From JAMZMI01 sp039944535 (GTDB lineage: Bacteria > Bacteroidota > Bacteroidia > Cytophagales > Cyclobacteriaceae), in the NCBI GenBank assembly GCA_039944535.1, contig JBDUYP010000022.1, positions 1 to 64,000 of the forward strand: a DNA stretch of 64,000 nucleotides, in the 5' to 3' direction. The notes under the pieces were generated by a model that saw nothing but the letters and a program-made list of their open reading frames with translations, ran no database searches and was not told the origin of the DNA. Below, in pieces: positions 15,565 through 23,903 of this stretch (the stretch's first letter is position 1; every line of letters starts with the position of its first letter). The position numbers were made by a program, and so were the translations under genes.

Positions 15565-17093
15565 CACATACTACCAAGGACATCAAGAAAAAGTTAGAAG
15601 CCTCCTTTCGAAGAGCAGAGTTGTCAGACTTCTTTGAGACAATTGATACCGGTCCTAATAAATTCATATGGTTTATTTGGACATTCAGAATAACCAAAGG
15701 TCAGGAAATAAAACCAATAGGTATTGCCAGAAACAACTTGCGCAGGCTTACTCAACACTTAGGTTTTAGAAGATTAACCTCCGAGCGGGAAGTGGTGCTA
15801 AAGGAGGGCCAAATCATCAGCTTGTCGTCTGTCGAAGAGATCAAGAGTACAATTTTCGATCTTCTGAATTTATTCGATGAAAAAGAGGTGGTTAGCTGTG
15901 ATGAAATAACAAGCGAACTACTTGTTGAAATCTTCCTCCGGCAACAGCACCTGGCAATAAACAAAACCAGTTTGATCGACTTCCTGACCGAGCTTGATGG
16001 AGACATTCTTCAAGACACTCCCGACACCTCGTACATACCATTCCAAAACGGGATTGTCACTATCACCAATTCCGACTTACAACTTGTTCCGTATGAGAAG
16101 TTCAACAAATTAGTCTGGAAAGAACGATTGCTACCACACAATTTTGAGTTCCGGGATTATTCCAACTTCATGGTAGCAAGGTTCATGTTCAACGTCTCCG
16201 GTAAAGACCAAAAAAGAGTGAGATCGCTTATGTCCATCTTAGGGTACCTCATGCATAATCACTTCCCAATGAGTGAAAATAGAGCCGTTATTCTGGTAGA
16301 TGAGGAAGCGGCGCACTCTAATGCGCCAGAAGGTGGGAGTGGCAAAGGACTAAGTGCGCAAATGTTGGCGCAAGTACGCAGAGTGATTGTTTTGGACGGC
16401 AAGAGATTCTTAAAAGACAACAGATTCCTTTTTCAGCAAGTGCGCACAGAACATCAAATCATTCACCTGGATGACGTAAAAAACAACTTTGATACCGTCT
16501 CACTAAACTCTGTTTTATCAGACGGCCTTGCCGCAGAACGGAAAGGTAAGGATGTGGTCAAAATCCCTAAAGAGAGAACTCCAAAGTTTCTTATCTCCGC
16601 CAATGCAGGCATTAGCTCAGAAGGAACCACGCGTAAACGCCGACAGATCATTTTCCCGTTTAGCAATCACTATTCTCAACTGATAAGAAAGGGTGTACAT
16701 GATCCTATTGTACATGAACATGGACAAAGATTCTTTGATAGCTCCTGGTCCGAAACAGATTGGCAAATGTTTTTTACCCTGATGACGGATTGCATCAAAA
16801 TTTACCTATCCGAAGGACTTATAGAGTTGGACAACAACCAGATAAAAACCATTGGACTAAAAGCCGTTACCAGCCTTGAGTTTGTAGATTTTATAGAAAA
16901 GGAAGTTCAGTTAAATGTACGTACCCCGACCAAAGAATCATACCAATCATTCTTGCAACATTATGATTTTGAAAGTACTGAGTTTAAGCAGCGCACCTTC
17001 TCCAATTGGCTGAAAAAGTATGCAGGCGTCTATGGGTATGAATACATCAATGAAACTATTAATGGGATCGGCTACTATACAATTAAGAATTAG
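15561..17093 (+). CDS. Primase-helicase family protein of a mobile element
   Basis: This 510-residue protein has a helicase-like ATPase domain. Seen directly are Walker A GGSGKGLSAQML at about 255, a Walker B-like IHLDDVKNNF near 299, and a sensor/arginine region around TPKFLISANAG and TTRKRRQIIFPF. The N-terminal half carries IPFQNGIVTI, typical of the D5/P4-like primase-helicase group (DUF5906-like). These proteins unwind or prime DNA for replication of phage satellites and integrative elements. The gene is sandwiched between the HTH gene and a zinc-finger/Toprim gene, the usual replication module of such elements. Confidence 0.82.
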   Translation: MTHTTKDIKKKLEASFRRAELSDFFETIDTGPNKFIWFIWTFRITKGQEIKPIGIARNNLRRLTQHLGFRRLTSEREVVLKEGQIISLSSVEEIKSTIFDLLNLFDEKEVVSCDEITSELLVEIFLRQQHLAINKTSLIDFLTELDGDILQDTPDTSYIPFQNGIVTITNSDLQLVPYEKFNKLVWKERLLPHNFEFRDYSNFMVARFMFNVSGKDQKRVRSLMSILGYLMHNHFPMSENRAVILVDEEAAHSNAPEGGSGKGLSAQMLAQVRRVIVLDGKRFLKDNRFLFQQVRTEHQIIHLDDVKNNFDTVSLNSVLSDGLAAERKGKDVVKIPKERTPKFLISANAGISSEGTTRKRRQIIFPFSNHYSQLIRKGVHDPIVHEHGQRFFDSSWSETDWQMFFTLMTDCIKIYLSEGLIELDNNQIKTIGLKAVTSLEFVDFIEKEVQLNVRTPTKESYQSFLQHYDFESTEFKQRTFSNWLKKYAGVYGYEYINETINGIGYYTIKN

Positions 17094-17149
17094 CGATTCA
17101 TAAAAAAAGGTATATACCCCATTTAGAGTTTTGTTAATTCTTAATTACT

Positions 17150-18001
17150 ATGTATCAATACCAACTTGATAAATCATCAAAAAAACATCTATGTCCGGCC
17201 TGCGGCCAGAGAAGATTTGTGCGCATAGTTGATATAAATACCGGTGAGCTTTGCGAGGCTGAGTTCGGAAGGTGCGACCGTGAACAGAGTTGTGGTTATA
17301 TACGATTCCCTTCCAAGGTCATGGATCCGCACCTTAATGACAAGGTGCCTAAACAGGTGCAGCAGGTATATGCGCCACCTTCCTTTATTCCTCAAACTTA
17401 TTACAATGACTCTATGAAACTGATGGAGCGAAATACTCTGTTCAAATACTTGATTTCTGAATATGATGACAGCATGGTGCGGCAGACCTGCGCACTGTAT
17501 GGCATGGGTTCAAATCCCTTTGCGCCTGCAGAAACTGTTTTTTGGCAAATCGATGCGCAGGGGCACGCCAGAACGGCAGAAATCATTCAATACTTGCGCA
17601 ATGGTAAGCGTGATCGGGTGCGCCACCCAAACTGGATGCATTCAATACTGCAAAAACGGGGTTTGATAAAGGATTTTAGGCTCGAACAGGTGGCTTATGG
17701 TGCGCAGCTTCTTGGCGCACACAAAGGCAAAGTCGCTGTTGTAGAGGGCGCCAAAACTGCCATAGTCTGCGCACTGAAGTATCCCGAGTACTTATGGCTC
17801 GGAACTCAAGGTGTGCACGGATTAAATGGTAAAATACTCAGCACGTTAAATCCGGCGCAGACAATTCTAGTGCCTGACGCAGGCTTTGAAGATAAATGGC
17901 GCAACAAGTCTATGCACCAATTTCAGATAATGAACATCTCTCAGTTTGTGGAAAAGGGTGAGGATTTGGCGGATTGTTGTTCCACAGACACATTACAATA
18001 A
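17150..18001 (+). CDS. Zinc-finger/Toprim-like protein (DUF6371-like)
   Basis: This 283-residue protein starts with a zinc ribbon (CPACGQRRFVRIVD, then CDREQSCGYIRFP), as in DnaG-like primases. The C-terminal part has a Toprim-like core (VAVVEGAKTAIVCAL, then ILVPDAGFEDKW). The arrangement matches DUF6371 proteins found beside primase-helicases in Bacteroidota mobile elements. It probably primes or assists replication of the excised element; that role is inferred. The 56-bp gap before it contains no hairpin, so it is likely cotranscribed with the primase-helicase. Confidence 0.78.
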   Translation: MYQYQLDKSSKKHLCPACGQRRFVRIVDINTGELCEAEFGRCDREQSCGYIRFPSKVMDPHLNDKVPKQVQQVYAPPSFIPQTYYNDSMKLMERNTLFKYLISEYDDSMVRQTCALYGMGSNPFAPAETVFWQIDAQGHARTAEIIQYLRNGKRDRVRHPNWMHSILQKRGLIKDFRLEQVAYGAQLLGAHKGKVAVVEGAKTAIVCALKYPEYLWLGTQGVHGLNGKILSTLNPAQTILVPDAGFEDKWRNKSMHQFQIMNISQFVEKGEDLADCCSTDTLQ

Positions 18002-18092
18002 CTCCATGAAGTTCCCACAAAAAGGTATATGATAAAATAGTTGGTCGGTCTCAACCTGCGGATGATCTTTCAGTTTACCAAGAAGCCGAAGT

Positions 18093-18332
18093 GATATAGA
18101 AGCTTATGGAGTGGGATTGTGTACACAAATCGCTCAGTACTTCATGACCAAATCGTATCAGGCTGAAGAAGTATCCAAGGTCTCCATTCTCAACTATGTG
18201 GGCATTGTTTATGCCCTCGGTTTTGGATGGGTGTTCTTCGATGAAACCTTCAACGTGATGACTTATGTGAGGATGGCTTTGGTACTCGCTGGGGTTATCC
18301 TGAATGTTTTGCTCAAGAAAACCAGAACGTAA
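18093..18332 (+). pseudogene. 3' remnant of a DMT/EamA transporter
   Basis: About 80 codons encode the C-terminal end of a DMT (EamA) transporter. There are hydrophobic helices around SILNYVGIVYALGFGWVFF and MALVLAGVILNVLL, ending in KKTRT. The preceding helices (normally ten in all) are absent: the frame runs into a stop at 18,063 and the homology begins near 18,093-18,111. It is a truncated relic. It lies just after the replication module, so it may mark an old right boundary of a smaller element. Confidence 0.65.
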
Positions 18333-18333
18333 G

Positions 18334-18777
18334 TTAATTGCAGCAAACTCCTTCGGTGTAAGCCATTTCATTTTTGTAAGCCACACACCCACCTGACTCA
18401 CAAACCACACTATCAGGAGCCGGGGCAATGGCACAGTCCGAACCACGTCCGTCTCGGATATTGAGCTGCTCTTCCAGTTCGTTATACCTACTGACGAGAT
18501 TGAAAAGTGAAGCAGTATCTACTGTGGAGGAAAAAATGAGATATTCCCATGGGCCACCACATGGCTTGCTACCAAACCCGATGAAGTCACAAACTCCCTC
18601 GTCACAACCAGAATCAGCCGCCAGACTTATTATTTCCTGACGCATAGAATCGAGATCATCAATGGTGTATTCACTATGATCAATACAACTCGCAAACCCG
18701 GGACATTCCGTACCATCGTCAGTTTCTTCGCAGGCCAAAAACAGAGAAATGGCGACTAATGAGAATAGTATTTTCAT
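18334..18777 (-). CDS. Small cysteine-rich lipoprotein, unknown function
   Basis: This 147-residue protein has a lipoprotein signal (MKILFSLVAISLFLACEE; lipidated Cys16). The mature part is acidic and holds many Cys residues (CPGFASC, CDEGVC, KPCGG, CVAYK and a terminal CC), so it is likely disulfide-bonded outside the inner membrane. No enzyme motif is seen. It ends 1 bp after the transporter remnant on the opposite strand and is divergent from the araC gene. The 18,778-18,954 gap should hold both promoters; no clear motif was found. Confidence 0.65.
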   Translation of the reverse strand: MKILFSLVAISLFLACEETDDGTECPGFASCIDHSEYTIDDLDSMRQEIISLAADSGCDEGVCDFIGFGSKPCGGPWEYLIFSSTVDTASLFNLVSRYNELEEQLNIRDGRGSDCAIAPAPDSVVCESGGCVAYKNEMAYTEGVCCN

Positions 18778-18954
18778 ACATGATTAAGATTTAAGTATAG
18801 GCACAGTTTTAAGCCTAAAGGTTGTATTATTTGATAGCCTCACATGTTTTTTTGACTATCCGATGATTTTTTTTCTCATATTATAACACAATTTTCACAC
18901 TAACACCTATCAATGCACCCAACACTGGTTAATTTCGATTAAATTAACAGAAGA

Positions 18955-19806
18955 ATGAAAGTTTTCAGATTCAATGTTCCAAAAACCAATAAGGAATCCT
19001 TTTGGATTGATGAATATAAAGGAAAATATTTCTATGATAAGTTGCACTGGCATCCTGAAATCCAAATAACCTTAATAAAAGGAATGACTGGAGATGTCTT
19101 GGCTGGTGGATATTATGGGCGATTTTATCCAGGTGAAATATACGTTATCGGATCAAATATTCCTCATGTTTTCAGAAGTGATCATCCGAACGAATTAAAA
19201 CAGGAAGATGCAGTATCTATCATATTTTCCCCAACACTTTTCGGTAAGACATTCCTTGCACTTCCAGAAAGCGAGTCCCTCAATGATTGGATAGAAAAAA
19301 CACATTATGGGATGAAAATAAGTGCCAATACAATAATTGATTTTGCTGCAATATTTGAGAAAATAAATAATAGCTGGGGTTTTAACAGATTATATCATTT
19401 GATAGAACTCCTATTTTCCCTTTTGAATACTGATTGCGTTGCATTAGCCACTAACCCAAAAAAGGTATATAATAATCAAGAAACCAAGTTGTTAGATAAA
19501 ATCCTCACTTATACCTTCACAAACTTTCAGAATACCATAACAATTGAAGATGTATCAAGTCTGGCTTGTATGTCATCAGCATCTTTTTGCAGGTATTTTA
19601 AATCGAAAACCCAAAAAACATATATTCAATTTCTTAATGAAGTTAGAATAGCTAATGCTTGTAAAATCCTTATGAAGGAAGATACAACCATTGCGCAAAG
19701 TGCACTTCTTTCTGGCTACAACAACCTAACATATTTTAATAGAAAGTTTAAGAGTATAATGGAGCATTCTCCGTCAGAATATTTAAAAATCATTAAACAA
19801 TATTGA
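18955..19806 (+). CDS. AraC-family transcription regulator
   Basis: This 283-residue protein has an N-terminal cupin-like sensing domain (LHWHPEIQITLIKG, then FYPGEIYVIGSNIPHVF). A C-terminal double HTH spans about 180-283 (IEDVSSLACMSSASFCRYFK, then LLSGYNNLTYFNRKFK and a closing SPSEYLK). It is probably activated by a sugar or other small ligand. It lies 22 bp upstream of the VanX-like gene on the same strand. The operon that runs from susC converges on this pair, and no other regulator is present. It is therefore the likely controller of the utilization locus. Confidence 0.88.
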   Translation: MKVFRFNVPKTNKESFWIDEYKGKYFYDKLHWHPEIQITLIKGMTGDVLAGGYYGRFYPGEIYVIGSNIPHVFRSDHPNELKQEDAVSIIFSPTLFGKTFLALPESESLNDWIEKTHYGMKISANTIIDFAAIFEKINNSWGFNRLYHLIELLFSLLNTDCVALATNPKKVYNNQETKLLDKILTYTFTNFQNTITIEDVSSLACMSSASFCRYFKSKTQKTYIQFLNEVRIANACKILMKEDTTIAQSALLSGYNNLTYFNRKFKSIMEHSPSEYLKIIKQY

Positions 19807-19828
19807 TCTTTTTCCATCAAGAATTCAC

Positions 19829-20509
19829 ATGCAATTAAAAATAAAAACTACACTTATATATATTTTAACCCTCATCAGCACCTTCCACTTAAAATCTCAA
19901 CAATTACCAAAGGGCTTTGTGTATTTGGATGATTTTATTGAAGACATTGTGATTGATCTTAGATACTACTCTTCGAATAATTTTATGGGAGATACCATAA
20001 ATGGATATTTAAGTCAAAAGTGCATTATCACCAGGAAAGCAGCTAAAGCACTAAAAAATGTGCAAAAGGATCTGAAAAAGCATGATGTAAGGATCAAAAT
20101 ATTTGATGCTTACCGCCCACAAAGAGCAGTTAATCATTTCATCGAATGGAAGGACCTGCCGGATAATGATTCTATTAAGGAAAGGTATTATCCGGATTTT
20201 AAAAAAGCAGACTTGTTCAAAAATGGATACATTGCTACTCGCTCGGGGCATTCCAGGGGTAGTACTGTTGATCTTACACTCATCAATTCAAAAGGTGAAG
20301 AATTAGATATGGGAACTAGATGGGATTTCTTTAGTAAACTGTCCTGGCCAGACAACACAGATATAAGTAAGGCTCAATATCAAAACAGGATGTTACTTCG
20401 AAAAAGTATGATCAATAATGGCTTTAAGCCTTTAAAGGAAGAATGGTGGCATTTCACTTTGAAAAAGGAACCATTTCCTGATACTTATTTTGATTTTGCG
20501 ATAGAGTGA
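19829..20509 (+). CDS. D-alanyl-D-alanine dipeptidase, VanX/DdpX-like
   Basis: This 226-residue zinc peptidase (M15D) has an N-terminal signal peptide (IYILTLISTFHLKSQQ). Zinc ligands and catalytic residues are visible: His and Asp in SGHSRGSTVDL, then Glu-Trp-Trp-His in EEWWHF near the end. The conserved Arg is in DAYRPQRA. Such enzymes cleave D-Ala-D-Ala and related dipeptides with a free N-terminus. With a signal peptide it should work in the periplasm. Here it is not linked to vanA or vanH, so a catabolic role is likelier than vancomycin resistance. It is in an apparent two-gene operon with the AraC regulator. Confidence 0.87.
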   Translation: MQLKIKTTLIYILTLISTFHLKSQQLPKGFVYLDDFIEDIVIDLRYYSSNNFMGDTINGYLSQKCIITRKAAKALKNVQKDLKKHDVRIKIFDAYRPQRAVNHFIEWKDLPDNDSIKERYYPDFKKADLFKNGYIATRSGHSRGSTVDLTLINSKGEELDMGTRWDFFSKLSWPDNTDISKAQYQNRMLLRKSMINNGFKPLKEEWWHFTLKKEPFPDTYFDFAIE

Positions 20510-20581
20510 AATTGAAGAAGGTCCCCTTATATAGAGTGGTCCGATAACTAGTAAGGCTTCAGAACCTGAACATAAACACTA

Positions 20582-20965
20582 TTAGCTTTTATCTTTTGCT
20601 GCAATACATTCAATTTCCACTAATACATCCAGGGGAAGGGATTTAACAGCAACAGTAGCTCTGGCCGGTGGAGAATCAGCAAAATACTTACTATAAACGT
20701 CGTTCATTTTCTTAAAATTTTTCATATCTGAAAGGTAACATGTGGTTTTCAACACATTCACAAAACCATATCCCGCTTCGTTTAATATATGATCAATGTT
20801 ATTAAGAACATTTGTTGTTTGTTCGTCAATCTGATCAGGTATCTGATTGGTTTCCCTGTCAATTGGCAATTGTCCGGAAATAAATAGGAAATTATTAAAT
20901 TCTATTGCCTGACTGTATGGGCCTAATGCTTCCGGTGCTTTTGTGCTTTCTACTACTTTTTTCAT
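20582..20965 (-). CDS. ridA: RidA/YjgF family enamine/imine deaminase
   Basis: The protein has 127 residues, normal family length. The RidA signature is visible (GPYSQAIEFNNFLFISGQ at the start), with the substrate-binding Arg in PPARATVAV and the acidic end VEIECIAA. RidA hydrolyses reactive 2-aminoacrylate and related enamines released by PLP enzymes to keto acid and ammonia. It is the last gene of the operon. It sits two genes from a D-serine dehydratase/D-threonine aldolase-type enzyme, whose product could be just such an enamine. It has no signal peptide, so it acts in the cytoplasm. Confidence 0.9.
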   Translation of the reverse strand: MKKVVESTKAPEALGPYSQAIEFNNFLFISGQLPIDRETNQIPDQIDEQTTNVLNNIDHILNEAGYGFVNVLKTTCYLSDMKNFKKMNDVYSKYFADSPPARATVAVKSLPLDVLVEIECIAAKDKS

Positions 20966-20977
20966 CTTGTTTTTATA

Positions 20978-22789
20978 TTAATCTTTAACAAATAATTGCC
21001 TGACCACTCCTCCGTTAGTTACTCTAAATCCAATTACTGCCCCCTTATCATCACGCTCGAATTCCACTTTATCAAAAACCCAATAAGTCCCTTTGAATAC
21101 ATCCCCACCTATTGGCAGAAACTCAACATCTTCCAACTTCTTGTGACGAGCCAGAAGTTTACCATTATGAACATACAACGAATACTGTGTCTCCAATTCT
21201 GAACTATAATACCTCCCAGTGAATTGTACCAGTGATTCCTCTTCAAGTTCACTCATTATTTCATCGTAGGGTGACTTCTCTTTAGCTCTTTTTTGATCAG
21301 AATCCATCGGTTTATCTTCAATTCCCAGATATAAATCAGCTGTTCTCTTGGCCAAAGAGACTGTATTGCATGAAGCAAGATTGCTTAACACAATAACTCC
21401 CAATCTTTCTTCAGGGAAATACATCATATAGGATCTGTAACCTGCATCGACACCTGAATGATTATAGATCAAATAACCTTTATAATCTCTGACAACCACC
21501 CCGAGAGCATAGTGAGATTTCTCTCCATCGTTCAGAACACCCTTAGTTGTGAGCATCTCAAATATCTCTTTATTACCGACTTTCATTTCTTCAAAATTGA
21601 CCAACCACTTTGAAAAGTCGTGAACAGTTGTAAAAAGACTGGTTGCACCCATATTAGCAAAATTCAGATTGCTCTTTTTAAGCTCACCTGACCTGTCATC
21701 ATATGAATATGCTCGGTTTCTTACCAACTCTTCATGATCATTGTAAAAAAAGGTACTATTCATACCTAAAGGATCGAATATATTTTCTATTGTCCATTGC
21801 CTCAAGTCCTTACCGCTAACTCTCTCAATAATTTCTGCAGCTAACGTATAGTTGGTGTTGGAATAACTATACCTTTCACCCGGATGAAAGTTGAGCTCTT
21901 TCTGCCTATATATTATGTTTAGCAACTGATTTTGTGTGATCACATCATCCATTCTCCATCCTGCCAAAGCAAGTAAAATCCACTGATCTCTCAAACCACT
22001 GGTATGAGTAAGCATCTGTCTGATGGTTATATTCTGTGGTATCTGTAATTCAGGGATATACTTTATTATATTATCATCCAAAGAAAGTTCCCCTTGATAA
22101 TGAAGGTGAACCAAAGCAAAAGCAGCAAATTGCTTGGAAACTGATGCTATATGAAAAACTGTAGAGGGTGAAATAGGTATATTATACTCTGCATTAGCCA
22201 AACCATAACCTTTCTCATAGACGATTTCCCCATTTTTGACTACACCAACTGCTGCTCCTGGGTAATTCTTATTATTATAATGACTAAAAATCTCATCGAT
22301 ACCTCCTTCAATGGATTCCTCTTTCGTTGTTGAATTCAATAGAATCGAATAGACACCAGGCTGATTAATCGTTTCATAAGGCACCCTTCTTTCACCATCC
22401 CAAATAAATCCATTTCTATCAATTTCAGTCTCAATGACATGACCTACGGCTGGAATTACTTCGATCGTATACACCCCGTCCATTTTTACTCCAAAAGCCA
22501 ATGGTTCAGGTGCATTTATATTTTTCTGCTTATCCTGAGAAATCAATAGCTTCCCATCAGGTGATATAACCGATACCTTGATATTTACTCCCCTCTGCTC
22601 TATGTAACCGCTTGCATAGAACCCTTTTCTAAGCGCAATAGAATAAGCATGTCTCTGCAAGGGCTCTATGAATCTTTCAGTCTTTATTCCTAATCCTAAT
22701 TTGTAAGATTCATATTGCGCAAAACAATTACCATTAAGGCTTGCACAAAATATTAACAGTGTTGCGATTTTACTCTTCAATTGCCTCAT
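20978..22789 (-). CDS. Exported serine hydrolase, class C beta-lactamase fold
   Basis: This 603-residue protein has a signal peptide ending near FAQ25 and an extra N-terminal domain (about 30-155). The beta-lactamase-like domain (about 165-490) has the nucleophile in Ser216-Val-Ser-Lys219, YSN in RYSYSNTNY and HSG in IYNHSG. A C-terminal lipocalin-like domain follows (about 505-603). The fold covers D-aminopeptidases, esterases and DD-peptidases. In this operon, next to D-amino-acid enzymes, a D-aminopeptidase or amidase role is plausible but inferred. Its start overlaps the preceding PLP-enzyme gene by 20 bp. Confidence 0.82.
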   Translation of the reverse strand: MRQLKSKIATLLIFCASLNGNCFAQYESYKLGLGIKTERFIEPLQRHAYSIALRKGFYASGYIEQRGVNIKVSVISPDGKLLISQDKQKNINAPEPLAFGVKMDGVYTIEVIPAVGHVIETEIDRNGFIWDGERRVPYETINQPGVYSILLNSTTKEESIEGGIDEIFSHYNNKNYPGAAVGVVKNGEIVYEKGYGLANAEYNIPISPSTVFHIASVSKQFAAFALVHLHYQGELSLDDNIIKYIPELQIPQNITIRQMLTHTSGLRDQWILLALAGWRMDDVITQNQLLNIIYRQKELNFHPGERYSYSNTNYTLAAEIIERVSGKDLRQWTIENIFDPLGMNSTFFYNDHEELVRNRAYSYDDRSGELKKSNLNFANMGATSLFTTVHDFSKWLVNFEEMKVGNKEIFEMLTTKGVLNDGEKSHYALGVVVRDYKGYLIYNHSGVDAGYRSYMMYFPEERLGVIVLSNLASCNTVSLAKRTADLYLGIEDKPMDSDQKRAKEKSPYDEIMSELEEESLVQFTGRYYSSELETQYSLYVHNGKLLARHKKLEDVEFLPIGGDVFKGTYWVFDKVEFERDDKGAVIGFRVTNGGVVRQLFVKD

Positions 22790-23879
22790 TTTCAGAATTC
22801 AATATTAAAGTTGACTTTTTCATCAGGTTTGCGGTCAAACAACTATGAACGGGTATCACTCCAATGAAATCTCCTATTTTTATTCTATTAATAAATGATT
22901 CAGGAGCCTTAACAATTCCATGCTCTTGAGTTACCCAGGACAAATAGGCACCCGTTTCCTCGCAACTCCATGCACCATCTTGAAGCATAACCACGTCTCC
23001 GTGATAGTCACCTCTTTCCTTGGTATTTATGGCTTCTTTAGAGAAATGAACAGCACCTCCGAAAATAATAATTTCTCCTCTGTCCTTGTGAATAGCAACG
23101 ACAGGACATGCCACAATAGCAGATACTTGGTCACGAGTGCATGACCCGATGATAACCTGCATGAGATCATAAAAGATGAAATTGCCCGGTCGCATTTCCC
23201 CAATACCATTAAAATCCTCAGCTATACTACATGTTGGTGTATCTCCTATTGATAACTCCAACATTGGGTTTGATGAGATATATTCTTTCTTTAAGCCAAG
23301 CATATCCTCCATATACTCACTGTGTACTCTCAAGATTTCCTTTTCACTCCTTGCATGATAACTGTGACCAGCAAAAGTGAGAAACCCTCTGAAATCAAAA
23401 TTATGGCTCTTATCTAATCTCTGAATGAGCGGAGTAATAAGGTCAATATCTCGAGGGTTTAAACCAGCCCGATGATACCCTGTATTAATCTCAATATAAA
23501 CCCCAATTGGGCTATCTAATTTACTATCCAATTGATCTACCACTGAGATGTCTTCCAAAACAACATTTAAATTAACCTTGCCAGAAAGACATTTTATTGT
23601 TTCTACTTCGTTGGGATTAACGGAAAACGCTACCGTAATGTCGCTCCATCCATCAGAAGCAAAAAATTCTGCCATCTCGAAAGAAGAAACAGTTATAGCT
23701 TGTACTCCTACTTCCCTGAACCATCCTCCTACTTCTTTGCTTTGATGTGTTTTGAAGTGAGGGCGAAAAATCAATCCTTGGCGCTGTGATTTCTTGAGCA
23801 TCTTTTCGATTTTTACTATAGATTTCCCTTTATCTATTAGAAAGGTTGGCTTAGCTAAGTGCATTTTTAATAATTTCAT
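22770..23879 (-). CDS. Fold-III PLP enzyme: D-threonine aldolase / D-serine dehydratase type
   Basis: This 369-residue protein has an alanine-racemase-like barrel with the PLP lysine Lys43 in RPHFKTHQS. The C-terminal domain carries the metal pair His345 and Cys347 (PVHSCLTANL), as in D-threonine aldolase and eukaryotic-type D-serine dehydratase (DSD1). The first splits D-threonine into glycine and acetaldehyde; the second turns D-serine into pyruvate and ammonia through 2-aminoacrylate. The sequence alone does not tell which. There is no signal peptide. It is cotranscribed with ridA and two exported serine hydrolases, so D-amino acids are a likely product of this locus. Confidence 0.85.
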   Translation of the reverse strand: MKLLKMHLAKPTFLIDKGKSIVKIEKMLKKSQRQGLIFRPHFKTHQSKEVGGWFREVGVQAITVSSFEMAEFFASDGWSDITVAFSVNPNEVETIKCLSGKVNLNVVLEDISVVDQLDSKLDSPIGVYIEINTGYHRAGLNPRDIDLITPLIQRLDKSHNFDFRGFLTFAGHSYHARSEKEILRVHSEYMEDMLGLKKEYISSNPMLELSIGDTPTCSIAEDFNGIGEMRPGNFIFYDLMQVIIGSCTRDQVSAIVACPVVAIHKDRGEIIIFGGAVHFSKEAINTKERGDYHGDVVMLQDGAWSCEETGAYLSWVTQEHGIVKAPESFINRIKIGDFIGVIPVHSCLTANLMKKSTLILNSENEAIEE

Positions 23880-23903
23880 GTTTTGAATAATCTTTTAATT
23901 ACA

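Noticed and set aside
19829..20509. Vancomycin resistance cluster
   Set aside because: The VanX-like enzyme stands alone, with a signal peptide and no vanA- or vanH-like gene nearby; a catabolic or cell-wall role fits better.
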